A stretch of 64,000 bases of DNA, from contig JADGJP010000007.1 of the NCBI GenBank assembly GCA_027603065.1, positions 124,001-188,000 on the forward strand, written 5' to 3'. The DNA comes from Geranomyces variabilis (taxonomy: Eukaryota > Chytridiomycota > Chytridiomycetes > Spizellomycetales > Powellomycetaceae). The notes under the pieces were generated by a model that was not told the DNA's origin, did not search any database, and saw nothing but the letters and a program-made list of their open reading frames with translations. Positions 11,840-25,112 of the stretch are shown piece by piece. The position numbers and the translations under genes are program-made. Numbering within the stretch: the first letter of the stretch is position 1; every line of letters begins with the position of its first letter.

Positions 11840-12065
11840 TTAAGAGAGCGATGGGGGGAAGTTTAACGGAAGCTGAGAAGGAAAGGAAAGACAAAGCGAA
11901 ACAACAAAGCGGCGCCTGGTGACTCGCTGCGACGTGGCCGCTGGGGGGCTTGCTGCGCAACTGCCTCCAAGCGATCGGCGGCTGACTCATCGGCGAGCTG
12001 CTCGCCGCCAGCAACAGGCAGCCGCTCACGGAGGAAATATCCTCTCCAACCCACAAAAAAACCCG

Positions 12066-13284
12066 ATGGCCTTCCATAACAGCCCCTTCGGCTTGCCGGA
12101 GGAGGACATCGACAACCCGTTTGCAGACTCCTCCACCGCCGCAAACGCTGGGACCGTTCCATCCTTCAACGCATACTCCTCCGCATACTCTACCGAAAAC
12201 CCAGTTTTTGCGCAAGGCTCCGCGCTCAACGTCCCGTCTTCCTTTCACTCGCCGCAATCTGGCTCCTCCGCGCAAGCAAATGCTTCTCTCTCCGCTCGTG
12301 AAGAAGAGCTGCGGAAACGCGAGGCCGAACTCAATGCTCGCGAGGCCGCCTTGCGTAGAGAACAGGACGCCATGCGCGCCGCGGGTTTCAAGCCGCCCAA
12401 CTTTCCCAAATTCTACCCTCTGTTCCACCATGATATACCAGCAGACATTCCGGCGTCTGGGCAAAAGACCGTCACAAACATCTTTAGGCTGTGGCTTGCA
12501 ACTGTTGCCTTGCTAATATGGAACATGGTTGCGTGTTTGACACTGCTTGTCTCACATCCTAGTAATCTTCCCAATGGTATGGAAGACGGACGCGGAAGCG
12601 TTGCTTGTGAAAGATCTGCACTTTCCACACTGTCTAATCTTTTTGATATAACGTCTTCCAGTGGCGTCGGACTTCGGAGTTAGTTTGATTTACATATTCT
12701 TCATCGGCTCCGCTTCGCTATACCTGTGGTATCGGCCAGTGTATATTGCGTTCCAGTCAAACGCGGCGTTATATTTCTGTTCGTGTCTTGTCATCGCGTT
12801 TGTCCTGTTCCGTCAAGAAAATATCCACTAAACGTGTTTGCGATTTTTTCTATTAGACCTGTTCCTGCTGTTTAACGGCATGCACATCGCGTTTTGCTTC
12901 TACATGGCTGTAGGCATTCCGGGTTCGGGTGGAGCCGGCTTCATCAACCTTCTCGCTGTGCTATCAGACGGTAAAATCGTCGCAACGGTCTTTTGCATTG
13001 GCGCCACAGCCGGCTGGGTGTTTTCCGGGATATACTCGCTGTGGCAATGGAAGGAGGTCCACGCGCATAAAAGCGCCGGCGGTCACACACTGCAGAGCGC
13101 AAGAAACGAGGCCGCGACAATGGGTGTGCAATCTGGCGTTGGGCAGGTACGTGCATCGTAGCACGCCGGATTATATGAGAAAATACAGACCAAGATCGGC
13201 TAACTACGTTTTGGATTTTTCTGCTTTGTTTAGGCTGCGGCGTCGGCGTACATTAGGTCCGAGACCGGCACTTTTGCGGCGTAA
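12066..13284 (+). CDS. Secretory carrier-associated membrane protein (SCAMP)
   Basis: SCAMPs are four-helix membrane proteins of the Golgi, endosome and recycling pathway. Exons 12066-12576, 12662-12778, 12857-13146 and 13234-13284 give 322 residues. The cytosolic N-terminus has one NPF motif (residues 17-19, an EH-domain ligand) and a heptad coiled coil built on EEELRKREAELNAREAALRR. Next comes the family's PPNFPKFYPLFHHDI signature, then membrane helices including WYRPVYIAFQ and YMAVGIPGSGGAGFINLL, which is diagnostic of SCAMPs. The exon 2 donor (GTTCGT at 12779) is weak but gives the best reading through the third helix. SCAMPs are absent from model yeasts, so its presence fits an early-diverging fungus. 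Confidence 0.9.
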
Positions 13285-13548
13285 TCAGTTTTAGATGCTA
13301 GCTTTTGGAACCCCTGGCAGCGCGAAGCTGGACAATACCATGTGCACATTCGCAAACCTTGGCAGGAGCTGCGGTACTGCCATAATTTGTGACCTCAGTG
13401 CTCGGCGCGAAGGCCACGGATGCAACATGTCCGTTACAAAAGATATCAAGTTGTGCTGATCAAAGCCATTGTAAAATATAATGCAAAATACAAAACATGA
13501 GGGCATTCGACTCGCGAAATGCGACCACTGAACTGATGCTTTCTTTCA

Positions 13549-15431
<1,883 letters not shown>

Positions 15432-15669
15432 TTTGACTCCGTCTTTTCGACGTAGGGATTCGTAAAGCGATGCTGGTAACGGCCGATAGCGACGAGTTAT
15501 ATTCTCGTTGCCGTTTGGAAAAAAAGTTGGGGAGCGGATGCTGGCGGCAACGGGAATGCGCGGGCGCCAACTCGATGGAACCGGCCGTCGCCGTCCGCCT
15601 TTGTGCGACGCGGTGAGTGACTCAGAATTTCTTCCTTCTCCCAAAAAGAATGCTCCATGCTCGCTCGCA

Positions 15670-18600
15670 ATGACATTTGCCCTAGAGCAGCTACTGCGAG
15701 TTGCAAAGCCGCGAAAGGGAGCGGGTTTCAGTGAGGTTAGGAGCGCAGAGGGGCCCCGTCTCTTAGCTTGCAAGGAAGTGGTTTGCTTGACTAAGGTTTT
15801 GTTGCGTACTCTTCAAAGGTTGTGACAGAGCTCGTCGCAAAGGGTAAAACTTTCAGACCACAGAAGTGGCACGTTCAACCCTACTTCCCATCTGCTCGCT
15901 CTCAACGATGGTTTTGCGCCAGGTCGCGAGGCAGCATGTCAATATATCAGGTCTCTGTATGAAGACGCCAACGGGCGTCCGGAGCCGCCACCAGGACTCG
16001 TTGCAAAGCGGTCTTTCGAGCTCTTGACCCATGCACAAGTCATCGAATTGTCACAACGTCAAGAAGCATTGTCTAAAACTGCTGCGGAGGTGTGAAGTCA
16101 CTGTGTCTGGCGAGAGACGCCCGTCTCTTGGGAATCTTACTTAGAGTGTGCGTTTTCCCCTGAGCTACAGATTTTCACGGCCCTCAATCTCACTCTCCAA
16201 GATCTGGAACGATATGTACCTGCCTCAGCTCATCCGTACATTATTCTCCAGCTCAACAAGTAAGCGATGTCCGCTTTACACTCTTTGTTATCGAGTCATT
16301 TAACGCATAGTGATTTGTGCAGGCCCGGTGCTCCCGCCTCCCCGCATCCTGGGCGGAATAACATGGTTCTATTGAACCGATATGTCGTGAAGCTCACCAT
16401 AGCCGATAATCTTCTGAATGAAGATTTGCTCGGCAGTGTGAAGCCACAAGTGGGTTTCATAGAAGACGCCTTAGCCTCGTTGCGCACAGCCGCGAAACAG
16501 AACGTGAGCCTTCGCTAGGCCTCCATTGCCATATCGTGTTATAAGAACTTAACGCATCTAATTTTCGCAAATTAGCCAGAACTGGACCATTTCGACCACG
16601 CTGTCATTTGCCAGCTTTCCGCGGAGGTCGCGGAATACTATTTTCAGTCAGACGATTTGCCCACTGCTCGCTCTCACTTTCGCAGGGCGGCGAAAATCTT
16701 GAGAAAGCATGGCGAAGAAATAAAGAGCGAGCCATACTGGTGAGGACCGAGCCGTCACATTATTATGGACTTTTCTAACATCCAAATCATTTTGGTTAGC
16801 TCGGTGGACCCTGCTCGTGTACATAATTGCATATTAGCATGCTGCGCCGAGATTTCCGTTACAAGTACCGATATCAACGCCAAAGAGCTGACGGAAAAGG
16901 CTAGGGCACTGGCTGTTGTCACACGGTGTCGCAAGAGTGGGGAATACGATGCTCCCGCTCTCGAAGGCGTATTTCAGTGGGATCTAAGCCTAAGCCAAAA
17001 GCTGATTCCCGCTGAGCTTAAGAAAGCGATAGTTCGGGAGGCCTATGAGAAAGGTTTCAAAGAGTCCGCCGCGCGCTTAGGAGTCTATATTGGATTAGCG
17101 GCAGAAGGGAATGCAGGTACCAGTGTGCAGAGTTACCGCAACCATAGGGTGTGGCACTCACTCAAATCAATGCTTTTCAAGAAATCATGGTGAACGAGGT
17201 TCCAGCGCTATCGGTCCTCGCCTTCAAGACGCTGCCAAATGGCGATAGGTTGTTCAAAGACCTCGTGAACATGTTGGATCAGATCAGCCTCGCCGTACAG
17301 GCCTCGGCATTACCAGATGCCCGGAAGCCCGATTTCCGTGAACAGTTAGTTGCATTTGCAGAACTGCTATGTCGGCGGGTCGATCGACGCGAGATGTGGG
17401 CCGCGGTATCGGCAAAGCTCGGTACGCATGACTTCGCGGACTATACATTACAATCCGACATCACTAACACCAGTGCACTATAGCCGTTGGCGAAACATTC
17501 CAGTCCGACTATGAAAACCGTACTCGAGAGCAAACGCTGGAGGCGTTGGTGGGTGGGCCACCAAGCATTGCGAGCAATGGGATCACTGTCGTAACTAAAA
17601 ACATTTCCTCGTGCAGCTAACAGCTCGGACTCCCGCACCAATAACTATGCCGGACCAGGTCATGCAGGTGCGTTGCATATTAGTCGGTTGAGGTAGCATT
17701 TGCGTGGACTACGTCACTGACATTTTTTCTGCAGTTGCGCATGAGTCTTCTTACCGTACTCAGTGATGAGGATATCCATAACCTCGAAAAAGTTAATATT
17801 GGCGTCTCTCGAGTGAGTTGCCACACGTAAGATCAGTTGCATACAGGCCTTTCGCTAATTCATTCCCGAATTTCTTTCTAAGCCGCGACTCGTGAAGCTT
17901 TTGCTCGAACATGTAAAACATGCTCACAAACAGGTAAGCCTTCACGCCGATTTGGCGATGTCCGCTAATCGTTTTCGGAGATCAACGTTTCCAAACGTTT
18001 TTGCTTGTAGAAAGACTCCGTCACCGCTCAAAAACTTTTGAGTCACATTATCCGAATATGCGATACGCAAGCCGGCTTGCTGACTCAGGACGAAATTACG
18101 GAACTTTCCATGCTTATGAGCGAGCCGGCTGTTCATAATGTAGAGGGCGATCCAGAGCTGCGTGCCAATGATAGGGAGGCATATTTTGCGCTGGCCGAGG
18201 CATCATATGCCAAAAAGGCATATTGGAAAGCACTAAGGTATGAAACCAATGACAGCGCTCACGAATTGTCAATTTGACCTCATTTCCGCTTCACAGTTTT
18301 TACTTGGACGGGTTGGCGGTACATTCGCATAATTTTGCTATGACGCTGCTTCTTGATACGGACCGACAATGGCTCGGCACAGTTGTGCCCCGAATGGGCG
18401 AGTGCGCTGCAATGTGTCAAGGTAAAGTTTGCGTTTGTTGCGGGCCTAGCTATGTCTCGTTCTTATGATGTCCACTTTCCACTTAGAGTACTTCCTGGCC
18501 GCCGTACTTTCGCAACTTCATCCGACTCCCGACAGCTCAGTCCCCTTCGCTCTGCTGGATAAGGCCCTCGCGGCCATGGTCGAAAGCGAAACGCGCATAG

Positions 18601-19042
18601 TCGCAGGCGAACAGCAACCCGACAGCCAAGGCGACTACATATATCTGGTCGAAGACCGTGGGTATCCGGACAATGTCATTTCGACGTTGTGGAATTTGGA
18701 TTTGCTTGAATACGCCGTCGGTAAATCAGAACTGTTCAATTGAAGCACAAAGGCTTCCGGCAGTGTGTTTGCTAATCTCTCCTTCATCTATTAGCTTATT
18801 TCAAGAAAATTGGAGACGTTGCCACGGTTCAACTACTTGTAAGTCGTGGGACACTGGACTTACATTCAAGTTACGTGCGCGCTGCTGTTTATTACATCAC
18901 TAACTCGGCCCTTGCAACGACCCGCAAACAGGTTCGTGTAATAGGGCGTCCCGAAGCATCTCCCGCTGCTCACGAATCCTATGTTTCGATGGTGCTGAGC
19001 CGATATTTGCGGCATTGTAGGAAGAAAATTGCGAGTGCCTAG
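15670..19042 (+). CDS. INTS8: Integrator complex subunit 8-like protein
   Basis: INTS8 joins the Integrator complex to PP2A and helps terminate transcription and process snRNAs. Sixteen exons: 15670-15730, 15857-16089, 16171-16259, 16323-16503, 16576-16739, 16800-17116, 17182-17421, 17484-17548, 17617-17667, 17735-17812, 17883-17933, 18011-18237, 18297-18421, 18487-18720, 18795-18838 and 18932-19042; about 756 residues. The assignment rests on recalled similarity to animal INTS8: a helical segment like FDHAVICQLSAEVAEYYFQ, a block like VVTRCRKSGEYDAPALEGVF, a TPR-like pair near the C-terminus (REAYFALAEASYAKKAYWKA), then TLWNLDLLEYAV, and a basic end. It is shorter than the animal protein (about 995), and the N-terminus is least certain. 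The gap 18839-18931 is an in-frame, stop-free 93 nt that may be exon or intron. Confidence 0.68.
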
Positions 19043-19224
19043 CGCATCCATTCTTGCCAACCGCGTAGCCAGCCGTCCACCATCAATGTATTTATCTAGT
19101 TTTGATACGGCTTGCCGATTCGTCCATGCCTTCGGTTGGCATGAAAGAATGATTTTTGATGAGCATGAAATATCTGTTAATGTTACTCTAAGGAGATGCT
19201 ACGAAAAGTGTGTCTATCAAACAT

Positions 19225-20752
19225 CTACTCGGATCCTCCGACTACGCGACGCCCAGCAACGTACACCTCGCTGATATTTCGGTCATCAGATATGAAGACG
19301 AACTTTTCAAACATCTCCGCCGCGTCGTCATGGTCAAAGATCTCGACAGGTCGCGCTCCAGAGTCTTCTGAACCTCCGGCATCAAGATTTACAACCAAGG
19401 CATCGAATTCCTTTCCAGGTGCAAAATTTCCGGTGGTTGAGTCGATATGAAGGAGCTTCGCGCCCCCGAGAGTAGCCAGGTAGAATGTTTCGGCAAGAGA
19501 AAGCGCAACATGCGGGTGCGCGTGAGTTGCCGCCGCGTGCTTGACATGGCCAACGACACGGCTTGCGACAATAGCACTCCGCATCGCTTCAACAATGCTC
19601 ATGGACCATCCACCCGCGACGTCGCTCCCAAGTCCCACCTTGCAGCCTGCCTCCAACAGGGCGCGGACATCGCACACGCCAGAGTCAAGACCAAAGTTGC
19701 TGACTGGGCAGTGAGAAACGCCAGCGCCAGTCTCGCGAAGCATCTTGCGGTCGGCGTCCGAAAGATGGACACAGTGTGCAAGCACCGTACGCGGTGTTAG
19801 CAATCCGTGGTCACGGTACACGCCCGCATAGCTTTCGCTGGCGGGAAACAGTTCTTTGACGAAGGCACACTCGGCGCGGTTTTCTGCGAGGTGAGTCTGA
19901 ATGTGCAGCCCGCCGCGCTCACGTGCCAAATCGCCCAGCCCTGTCAAAAGCTCGCCCGTGCACGACACGGCGAAGCGCGGCGTGACGATCGGCCGTACAC
20001 GATCCCCGCATTTCAATGCCTCGAAATCGTCCAGCCATTTATTTGTGTCAATCAGACTTTTTGCCGGGGACTCTTCGACGTAACCCTCGCCACCGTTGCG
20101 GTCCATGCAAACCTTGCCGACAAACGCACGCTGGCCTGCATCGACGCAGGTACGCGCGAGCACGTCAGTCGCATCAACATGCAATGTACCGTACCATGCG
20201 GCTGTGGTGGTACCGCAGCGGAGAGAGCGGCGGACAGCACGAGGGTACATTTCCTGTGCGTGAGCGCGTGACGCAAACTTTTTTTCTTGCGGAAAAGTGT
20301 ACTTTGCTAGCCAAGACAGTAGCGGAAGAGTGTATCCAGTGCCGGTGAAGACATATTGTGGCGCATGGACGTGAGTATCGATAAGGCCCGGGATCAGAAG
20401 GGTGTGCGCAGGCAAGCGCCGGACCTAAAAATTTGAAAGCGCTTGCCGGTCAACCCAATGTAAAATACACCAAAGAGTTTGCATTGCGTTCTGATCAGCA
20501 CGATACCTGAGCGGAAGACGCATTGTGACGGCTCAAAGTCGCGGTAAGCCCATCGGGCTTGTCAGCGTCTAGGCGCTCGACAAAGGCGATTCGTCCGTCT
20601 ACGGAAACACCGAGGACTCCAGGTGCGAGGATCTCCAGCTCGGTGAGCGAGAGCGAATGCACGATGGTGCCCACAAACACGGTAGCGACGGGGGAAGGAG
20701 CACCGGCATTGGCGCTGCCGACAACGCTGCTGACTGCTGTCTCGGTGGGCAT
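19225..20752 (-). CDS. GDA: Guanine deaminase
   Basis: Zinc amidohydrolase converting guanine to xanthine in purine salvage and nitrogen use. Two exons, 20752-20507 and 20424-19225, give 481 residues. Motifs: PGLIDTHVHAPQY with zinc-binding His100 and His102, HLAENRAECAFV, LAHCVHLSDAD with the next metal-binding His, and GLGSDVAGG with the catalytic/metal Asp. The metal-dependent hydrolase barrel is complete, and an N-terminal beta-rich part (residues 1-82) carries the composite domain. ATG at 20752-20750. Divergent from the fatty alcohol oxidase gene over 179 bp. Confidence 0.95.
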
Positions 20753-20931
20753 TGACAGAACTTAGGAATTTGTATAACGAGTTGCAGCGGTTGTGCGAAG
20801 CCCGCCCCAGTTGGGAAAACGCGTGCGCCACGAGCGGATGTCACGGGCTGTGATGGATTGTTGTCTCCGCGTGCCGCCTATACTTGGGGGGTGCCGCACT
20901 TCATCCTTCCCCAAATTCCCTAAAGTACAAA
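20753..20931. promoter_or_regulatory. Bidirectional promoter, guanine deaminase / fatty alcohol oxidase
   Basis: Only 179 bp separate the two ATGs, so both promoters must lie here or overlap the neighbouring leader. No clear TATA box was seen. The role is inferred from spacing. Confidence 0.6.
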
Positions 20932-23277
20932 ATGAGTACTCAAACCGCAAGCGACGGCTCGCTGGATATCTCCGGTGCTACGCTGGTGACCGCGCCCGCC
21001 GTCGTCTCTTCTCTTCACGCTGCCGAAAAGACGACCCTCAAAGCTGCTGCCGCCGTGGTCGTGCCGGCACAAGACGCCAATTTCTCCGCAACGCAGGCCG
21101 CAGTTATTGCAGCGATTGTCGATACCATCGCCTCCCCTATCGATCTGACCGCTGCATTGCCCGCTCCTGCCTCCCGTGCGGCGAGCGAACACTATGCGTC
21201 GAGCCCAGCCGCTTCTTACGCCGGATACAGTCAAGTCCAAGGCTATTTGCTTGCCTGCCTTAAGCCGTCTGACCGCACCGCTTTCCGCGCTTTCCTTTCT
21301 CTGCTGGGCACTTCAGGCGTCAGCTATGCATTTACAGGCTTTGCGACTCCATTCCAGGATCTCTCCGCTGCGGATAGGGTCGTGGCGCTCAAGGCATTGT
21401 GGGCTCACAAAATTGCCCCGGTCAGGGTGTTGACATCGGCGGTGTATGGCATAGCCGTTGTATGCTTGTATGGCGTGCCTGGCAATCCGCTTTGGAAGGC
21501 CATTGGCTATGAAAGTGACCCTGGTGTCGAACGGCCCCGACCCCAACCGGAAGATATCTGGCGCCCAACCTTCGTTCGTCTTTCTGCCGACCCTGTCGCC
21601 GGCACCGCAACGATGAGCGAGATGAAGTTGACATGTGACGTTGTCATTATTGGCTCGGGAGCCGGTGGTGGCGTCATGGCCGCCGAGCTTGCACAGGCGG
21701 GCTACAGCGTCATTGTGCTGGAAAAGGCTCTTTACATCCACCAATCGGATCTTCCTTTTACCGAAAAAGAATCCTTCGAGCGTTTGTATGAAAATAAAGC
21801 TGGCTTGATGACTGACGACGGGAGCGTTCGCATCCTGGCCGGCTCGGCCTTTGGCGGTGGAACGGCGGTCAACTGGAGTGCTTCGCTCCAATTGCCCTTT
21901 GCAACTCGGCAGGAATGGGCGCGCAAGGGCTTACCTTACTTTGCTTCTCAAGAATACTCCAAAGCTATTGACCACGTCGCGGCGCGTGCGGGAGTCTCGA
22001 CAAACGCCATTGTCCACAACCCCGCAAACTCAATTTTGATGGAAGGCTCGCAGCGATTGGGTATGCCTCATGGGCCCATTCCTCAAAATACCGCTGGGCA
22101 GGCTCACGAGTGCGGCTATTGCATGTACGGGTGCCCGTATGGCGAGAAACAGAGCACACACGTGACATTTCTAAAAGACGCGGCAGAGACCGGCAACGCG
22201 CGCTTTGTTGAGGGCGTAAAAGTAGAGCGCGTCTTGCATCGTCGCGGGCGCGCCGCAGGAGTCGTTGGTACTGTGCGACGTAGGGAAGAGGACGGCGGCG
22301 GCGAAATCAAGCTCCGCGTGGACGCGCGCAGGGTGGTCGTGAGCGCTGGCGCCATCCACACCCCTGCATTGCTACTGCGTTCTGGATTCAAAAACAAGAA
22401 TATTGGACGTTCGCTGCGCCTGCATCCCGCAATCTTTGTTTTTGGTGTATTTCCGGATCGCGAGAAGCAAGTCAAGCCGTGGTCCGGAAGTATCATGACG
22501 GTACGTTTCGTCTATTTGTCCTTCCCTCTCTCTTACACTTATGCGGTGTGCTAAAATTCCTCTGGTCCGTTGAAGGTCTTGAACACGGCCGTTGAAAATG
22601 TCCACGGCGATGGTTACGGGGCCAAAATCGAAGTCCCGGCGCTGCATCCAGCACTGTTCTCAAGCCTCGCACCGTGGCGGTCTCCCAGCGAGCACAAGCG
22701 AATAATGCTAAACATGGCTGATACTGCTCCTTTCTTAGTCCTTGTACGCGATAGCTGCGACAGTGCCGGCCGCGTGACGATTCCCAATGCCAAGCAGGCG
22801 TTTGACGAGCCGCCAAACATAGCATACGCTATTTCCCGCAAAGACCAGCAGTCTCTCTACGCAGGCGTCGAAGCTGCTGTTAGAGCGCTTGTTGCCGCTG
22901 GCGCGACGGAAATTTACACCTGTCAGCCGGGAGTGCCGTCGTACCTCCCAGACGCTACGGATCCCGACATTATGACCTCCCAGGCGCTTACAGACTACCT
23001 CGCAGCAGTCGCCGCCTGGGGTTACAAACCCACCTGGCAGCCGCTGGGTTCCGCCCACCAGATGGGAACCTGCAGGCTGGGTAAATCTTCAGCGGACGGC
23101 GTGTGTAGGCCTAGCGGCGAGACTTATGATGTCAAGGGCTGCTATGTCGCTGACGCGAGTTTGTTCCCAACTGCATCGGGAGTGAACCCAATGCTGACAA
23201 CGCTCAGTCTGGCGTATATGACCGCCCAGTCCGTCAAGTCGGACTTGGCCTCCGCGCGTGAGGAAGCGAAACTGTAA
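20932..23277 (+). CDS. FAO1: Long-chain fatty alcohol oxidase (GMC family), PTS1
   Basis: Flavoprotein that oxidises long-chain alcohols to aldehydes with O2, giving H2O2. Two exons, 20932-22500 and 22576-23277, give 756 residues, typical of fungal and plant FAO. Motifs: the FAD dinucleotide fold VVIIGSGAGGGVMAAELA (from residue 237), FGGGTAVNWSASLQLP, a cysteine-rich ECGYCMYGCPYGEKQS segment seen in this family, and the C-terminal GMC block with HQMGTCRLG, DASLFPTASGVNPMLTT (catalytic His/Asn region). The N-terminus holds a hydrophobic stretch around AVYGIAVVCLYGVPG that could associate with membrane. The protein ends EEAKL; Ala-Lys-Leu is a peroxisomal targeting signal, shared with malate synthase here. 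Confidence 0.95.
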
Positions 23278-23418
23278 TGTAGCGCGATTCTCAGACTCTC
23301 TCCAATTGGGACATGAAAGACTTTATGTACAGTGTATTCTATTTTTTCCCCATCTTGTAAACAGAGTAATTGTAGTTGCCAAGTAAAGTTGTTCAAAGTT
23401 GATGCAAATTGAGCCATT

Positions 23419-24858
23419 CTAGTTTGTGGACGGCGACAACGGCCGTCGCAGCCTTTCGGGTTCAGCAGACCAGGCGCCACTGGCGCAGCAATACCAGAAA
23501 CTAACACTGAAGCTTAGAGACAGAGACCGCACGTAATGCCACCAACCTTTCTACAGAGACAGCAACCAAACCCGGTTAGATTTTTGAGGAAGCACGGACA
23601 CAGCTCGAACAACACCTACCGGTATGAAAAGCAAATCACCAGGTTCGACCACGCACTCAAAGTACGGCGCGGCAGCAAAATCCGGGAAGGCCACAAGGTC
23701 TGGTGACTCGACATCGACCCTGCTCGTGTTGGACATCATGCTCCCTTCTTCATTAGGGTATACAGCAGCCGAATGTTCGGGGGCATAAAGGCGGATATAT
23801 TTTGAACCCACGATTTGCGCAAACATGTTGTTGTGCGGGTCGTGATGCAGAGGCGATACTGTCCCACGTGGACCGAACCACGCGTTGACAGCGACGTCTT
23901 TGTCGGATGTGTCATCATCATCATCATCATCTTCACCGACAGACACGTAGCAGTAGTCAGGGATGAGAATGTCATCTTTAAGTCGCGGAATCTGCGAGAA
24001 TAGGTCGTGCTGTGCGAGATATGCAACCGGCCGGCTACTTGCATTTCCTATGTCGCCATCGGGAGCCGCCATATAAGCATCAAAGAAGTCCGCAACCGTA
24101 ACGAGCTTTTGAGACCATTGGGTATCTGTATACTTTGCTCCGATTTCAATAGGTACAGTACGATGAGCGCCGATTGCGGTGCGGAGATAAGATAGATCCG
24201 CCCATGGGCGGGTCGAGCACGCTGGCCAATCAGCAATCGCACCCTTCATGAGCAGCGGCTGCGGGCGCGGCCCAGAGGCGGCAATGCGAGTAGTAAATGC
24301 GTAGATAGAAGGGGGTGTGGTCTCGGTTGGCGGTGGGAATGCAATAGAAGGTCGCGGCGAGCTGACTTCCGTTGAGGGAAGCTGGATCTCGGGAAATCGA
24401 CCAGTATCCAAGGTAGGCGGCTCCAATAGGTTCGAGATGCACGCTACCAGCTCCATCACCAAGTGCTCATGCGCTGCCCGGCCGGCCATCAGCAAGCCTG
24501 TGTCCAACGTCGTCAGCGCCTCGCCCAGTGCGTCCCGCTGCACGTGTTCATTGTTCGAGGAACAAGTAATCAGGGCCAGCGCCTTCAGCAAGGATGCCTG
24601 GACAAAGCCCGCACGATGCTCAACTGTCACAGCCTTATACGGTGCTGAGCGCAGTTGCTCGTCAGCATAGTCGAGCAGAGCATCGGCGAGACTCTTGGCG
24701 TCAGGTTTGCGAGAGGAGAGTTGCGCAAGCGTCCTTAACTTAAGAATAGATATTGGGTCACCTTCATGGAGACATTCGTGAATGGCTGCGGTAAGCTCTT
24801 CAAGAGCCTGTGCTGATGCATCGCATAGAGCGCGGTAAGCAGAGTCGGTGTCGGTCAT
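23419..24858 (-). CDS. KDM8: KDM8/JMJD5-like JmjC 2-oxoglutarate dioxygenase
   Basis: JMJD5/KDM8 enzymes are Fe(II)/2-oxoglutarate hydroxylases; the animal protein hydroxylates arginine in RCCD1 and RPS6. Two exons, 24858-23620 and 23550-23419, give 456 residues. The similarity is strong: GAIADWPACS, TVPIEIGAKYTD, YLAQHDLF, VNAWFGPRGTVSPLHHDPH with iron ligands His338 and Asp340, GSKYIRLYAPEHS, NTSRVDVESPDL and GDLLFIP, followed across the intron by KGWWHYVRSLSLSFSVSFW with the distal ligand His418. The third ligand therefore depends on correct splicing. A run of seven Asp encoded by a TCA/ATC microsatellite (about 23912-23932) interrupts the loop before VNAWFG. The start at 24858 is preferred over longer frames lacking ATG. 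Confidence 0.93.
23912..23932. repeat. Trinucleotide repeat coding for a poly-Asp run
   Basis: TCA/ATC repeat inside the KDM8-like gene; on the minus strand it reads as seven GAT codons. Such runs vary in length between strains and here lie in a surface loop before the catalytic VNAWFG strand. Confidence 0.85.
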
Positions 24859-25112
24859 GCAAGTGCCACGTAGTTTGCCTCGGCGATTGCATTCAAATGA
24901 AAAGAACGTAAACACTCGCAAGCGAGAAGGTCAGAAATACTGTGCGGAGAGACCAAGCTGAACGACCCTCGATGCAAGGCCGGCTTGCTGGACGTCCGCA
25001 GGTGGCTAGGGGCTAAATGTGAACTTGCGAGCGAGGGAGCTGCTAGGAAGCGAAATCGTGATTTGCACCAAGCAATCCATTTATTTCTTTTTTTCTGTGC
25101 TTGGCATCCGCA
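24859..25112. promoter_or_regulatory. Bidirectional promoter, KDM8-like / SPB4
   Basis: The 254 bp between two divergent ATGs. A/T-rich pyrimidine runs lie just upstream of the SPB4 start (about 25080-25097). No classical TATA box was seen. Confidence 0.55.
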
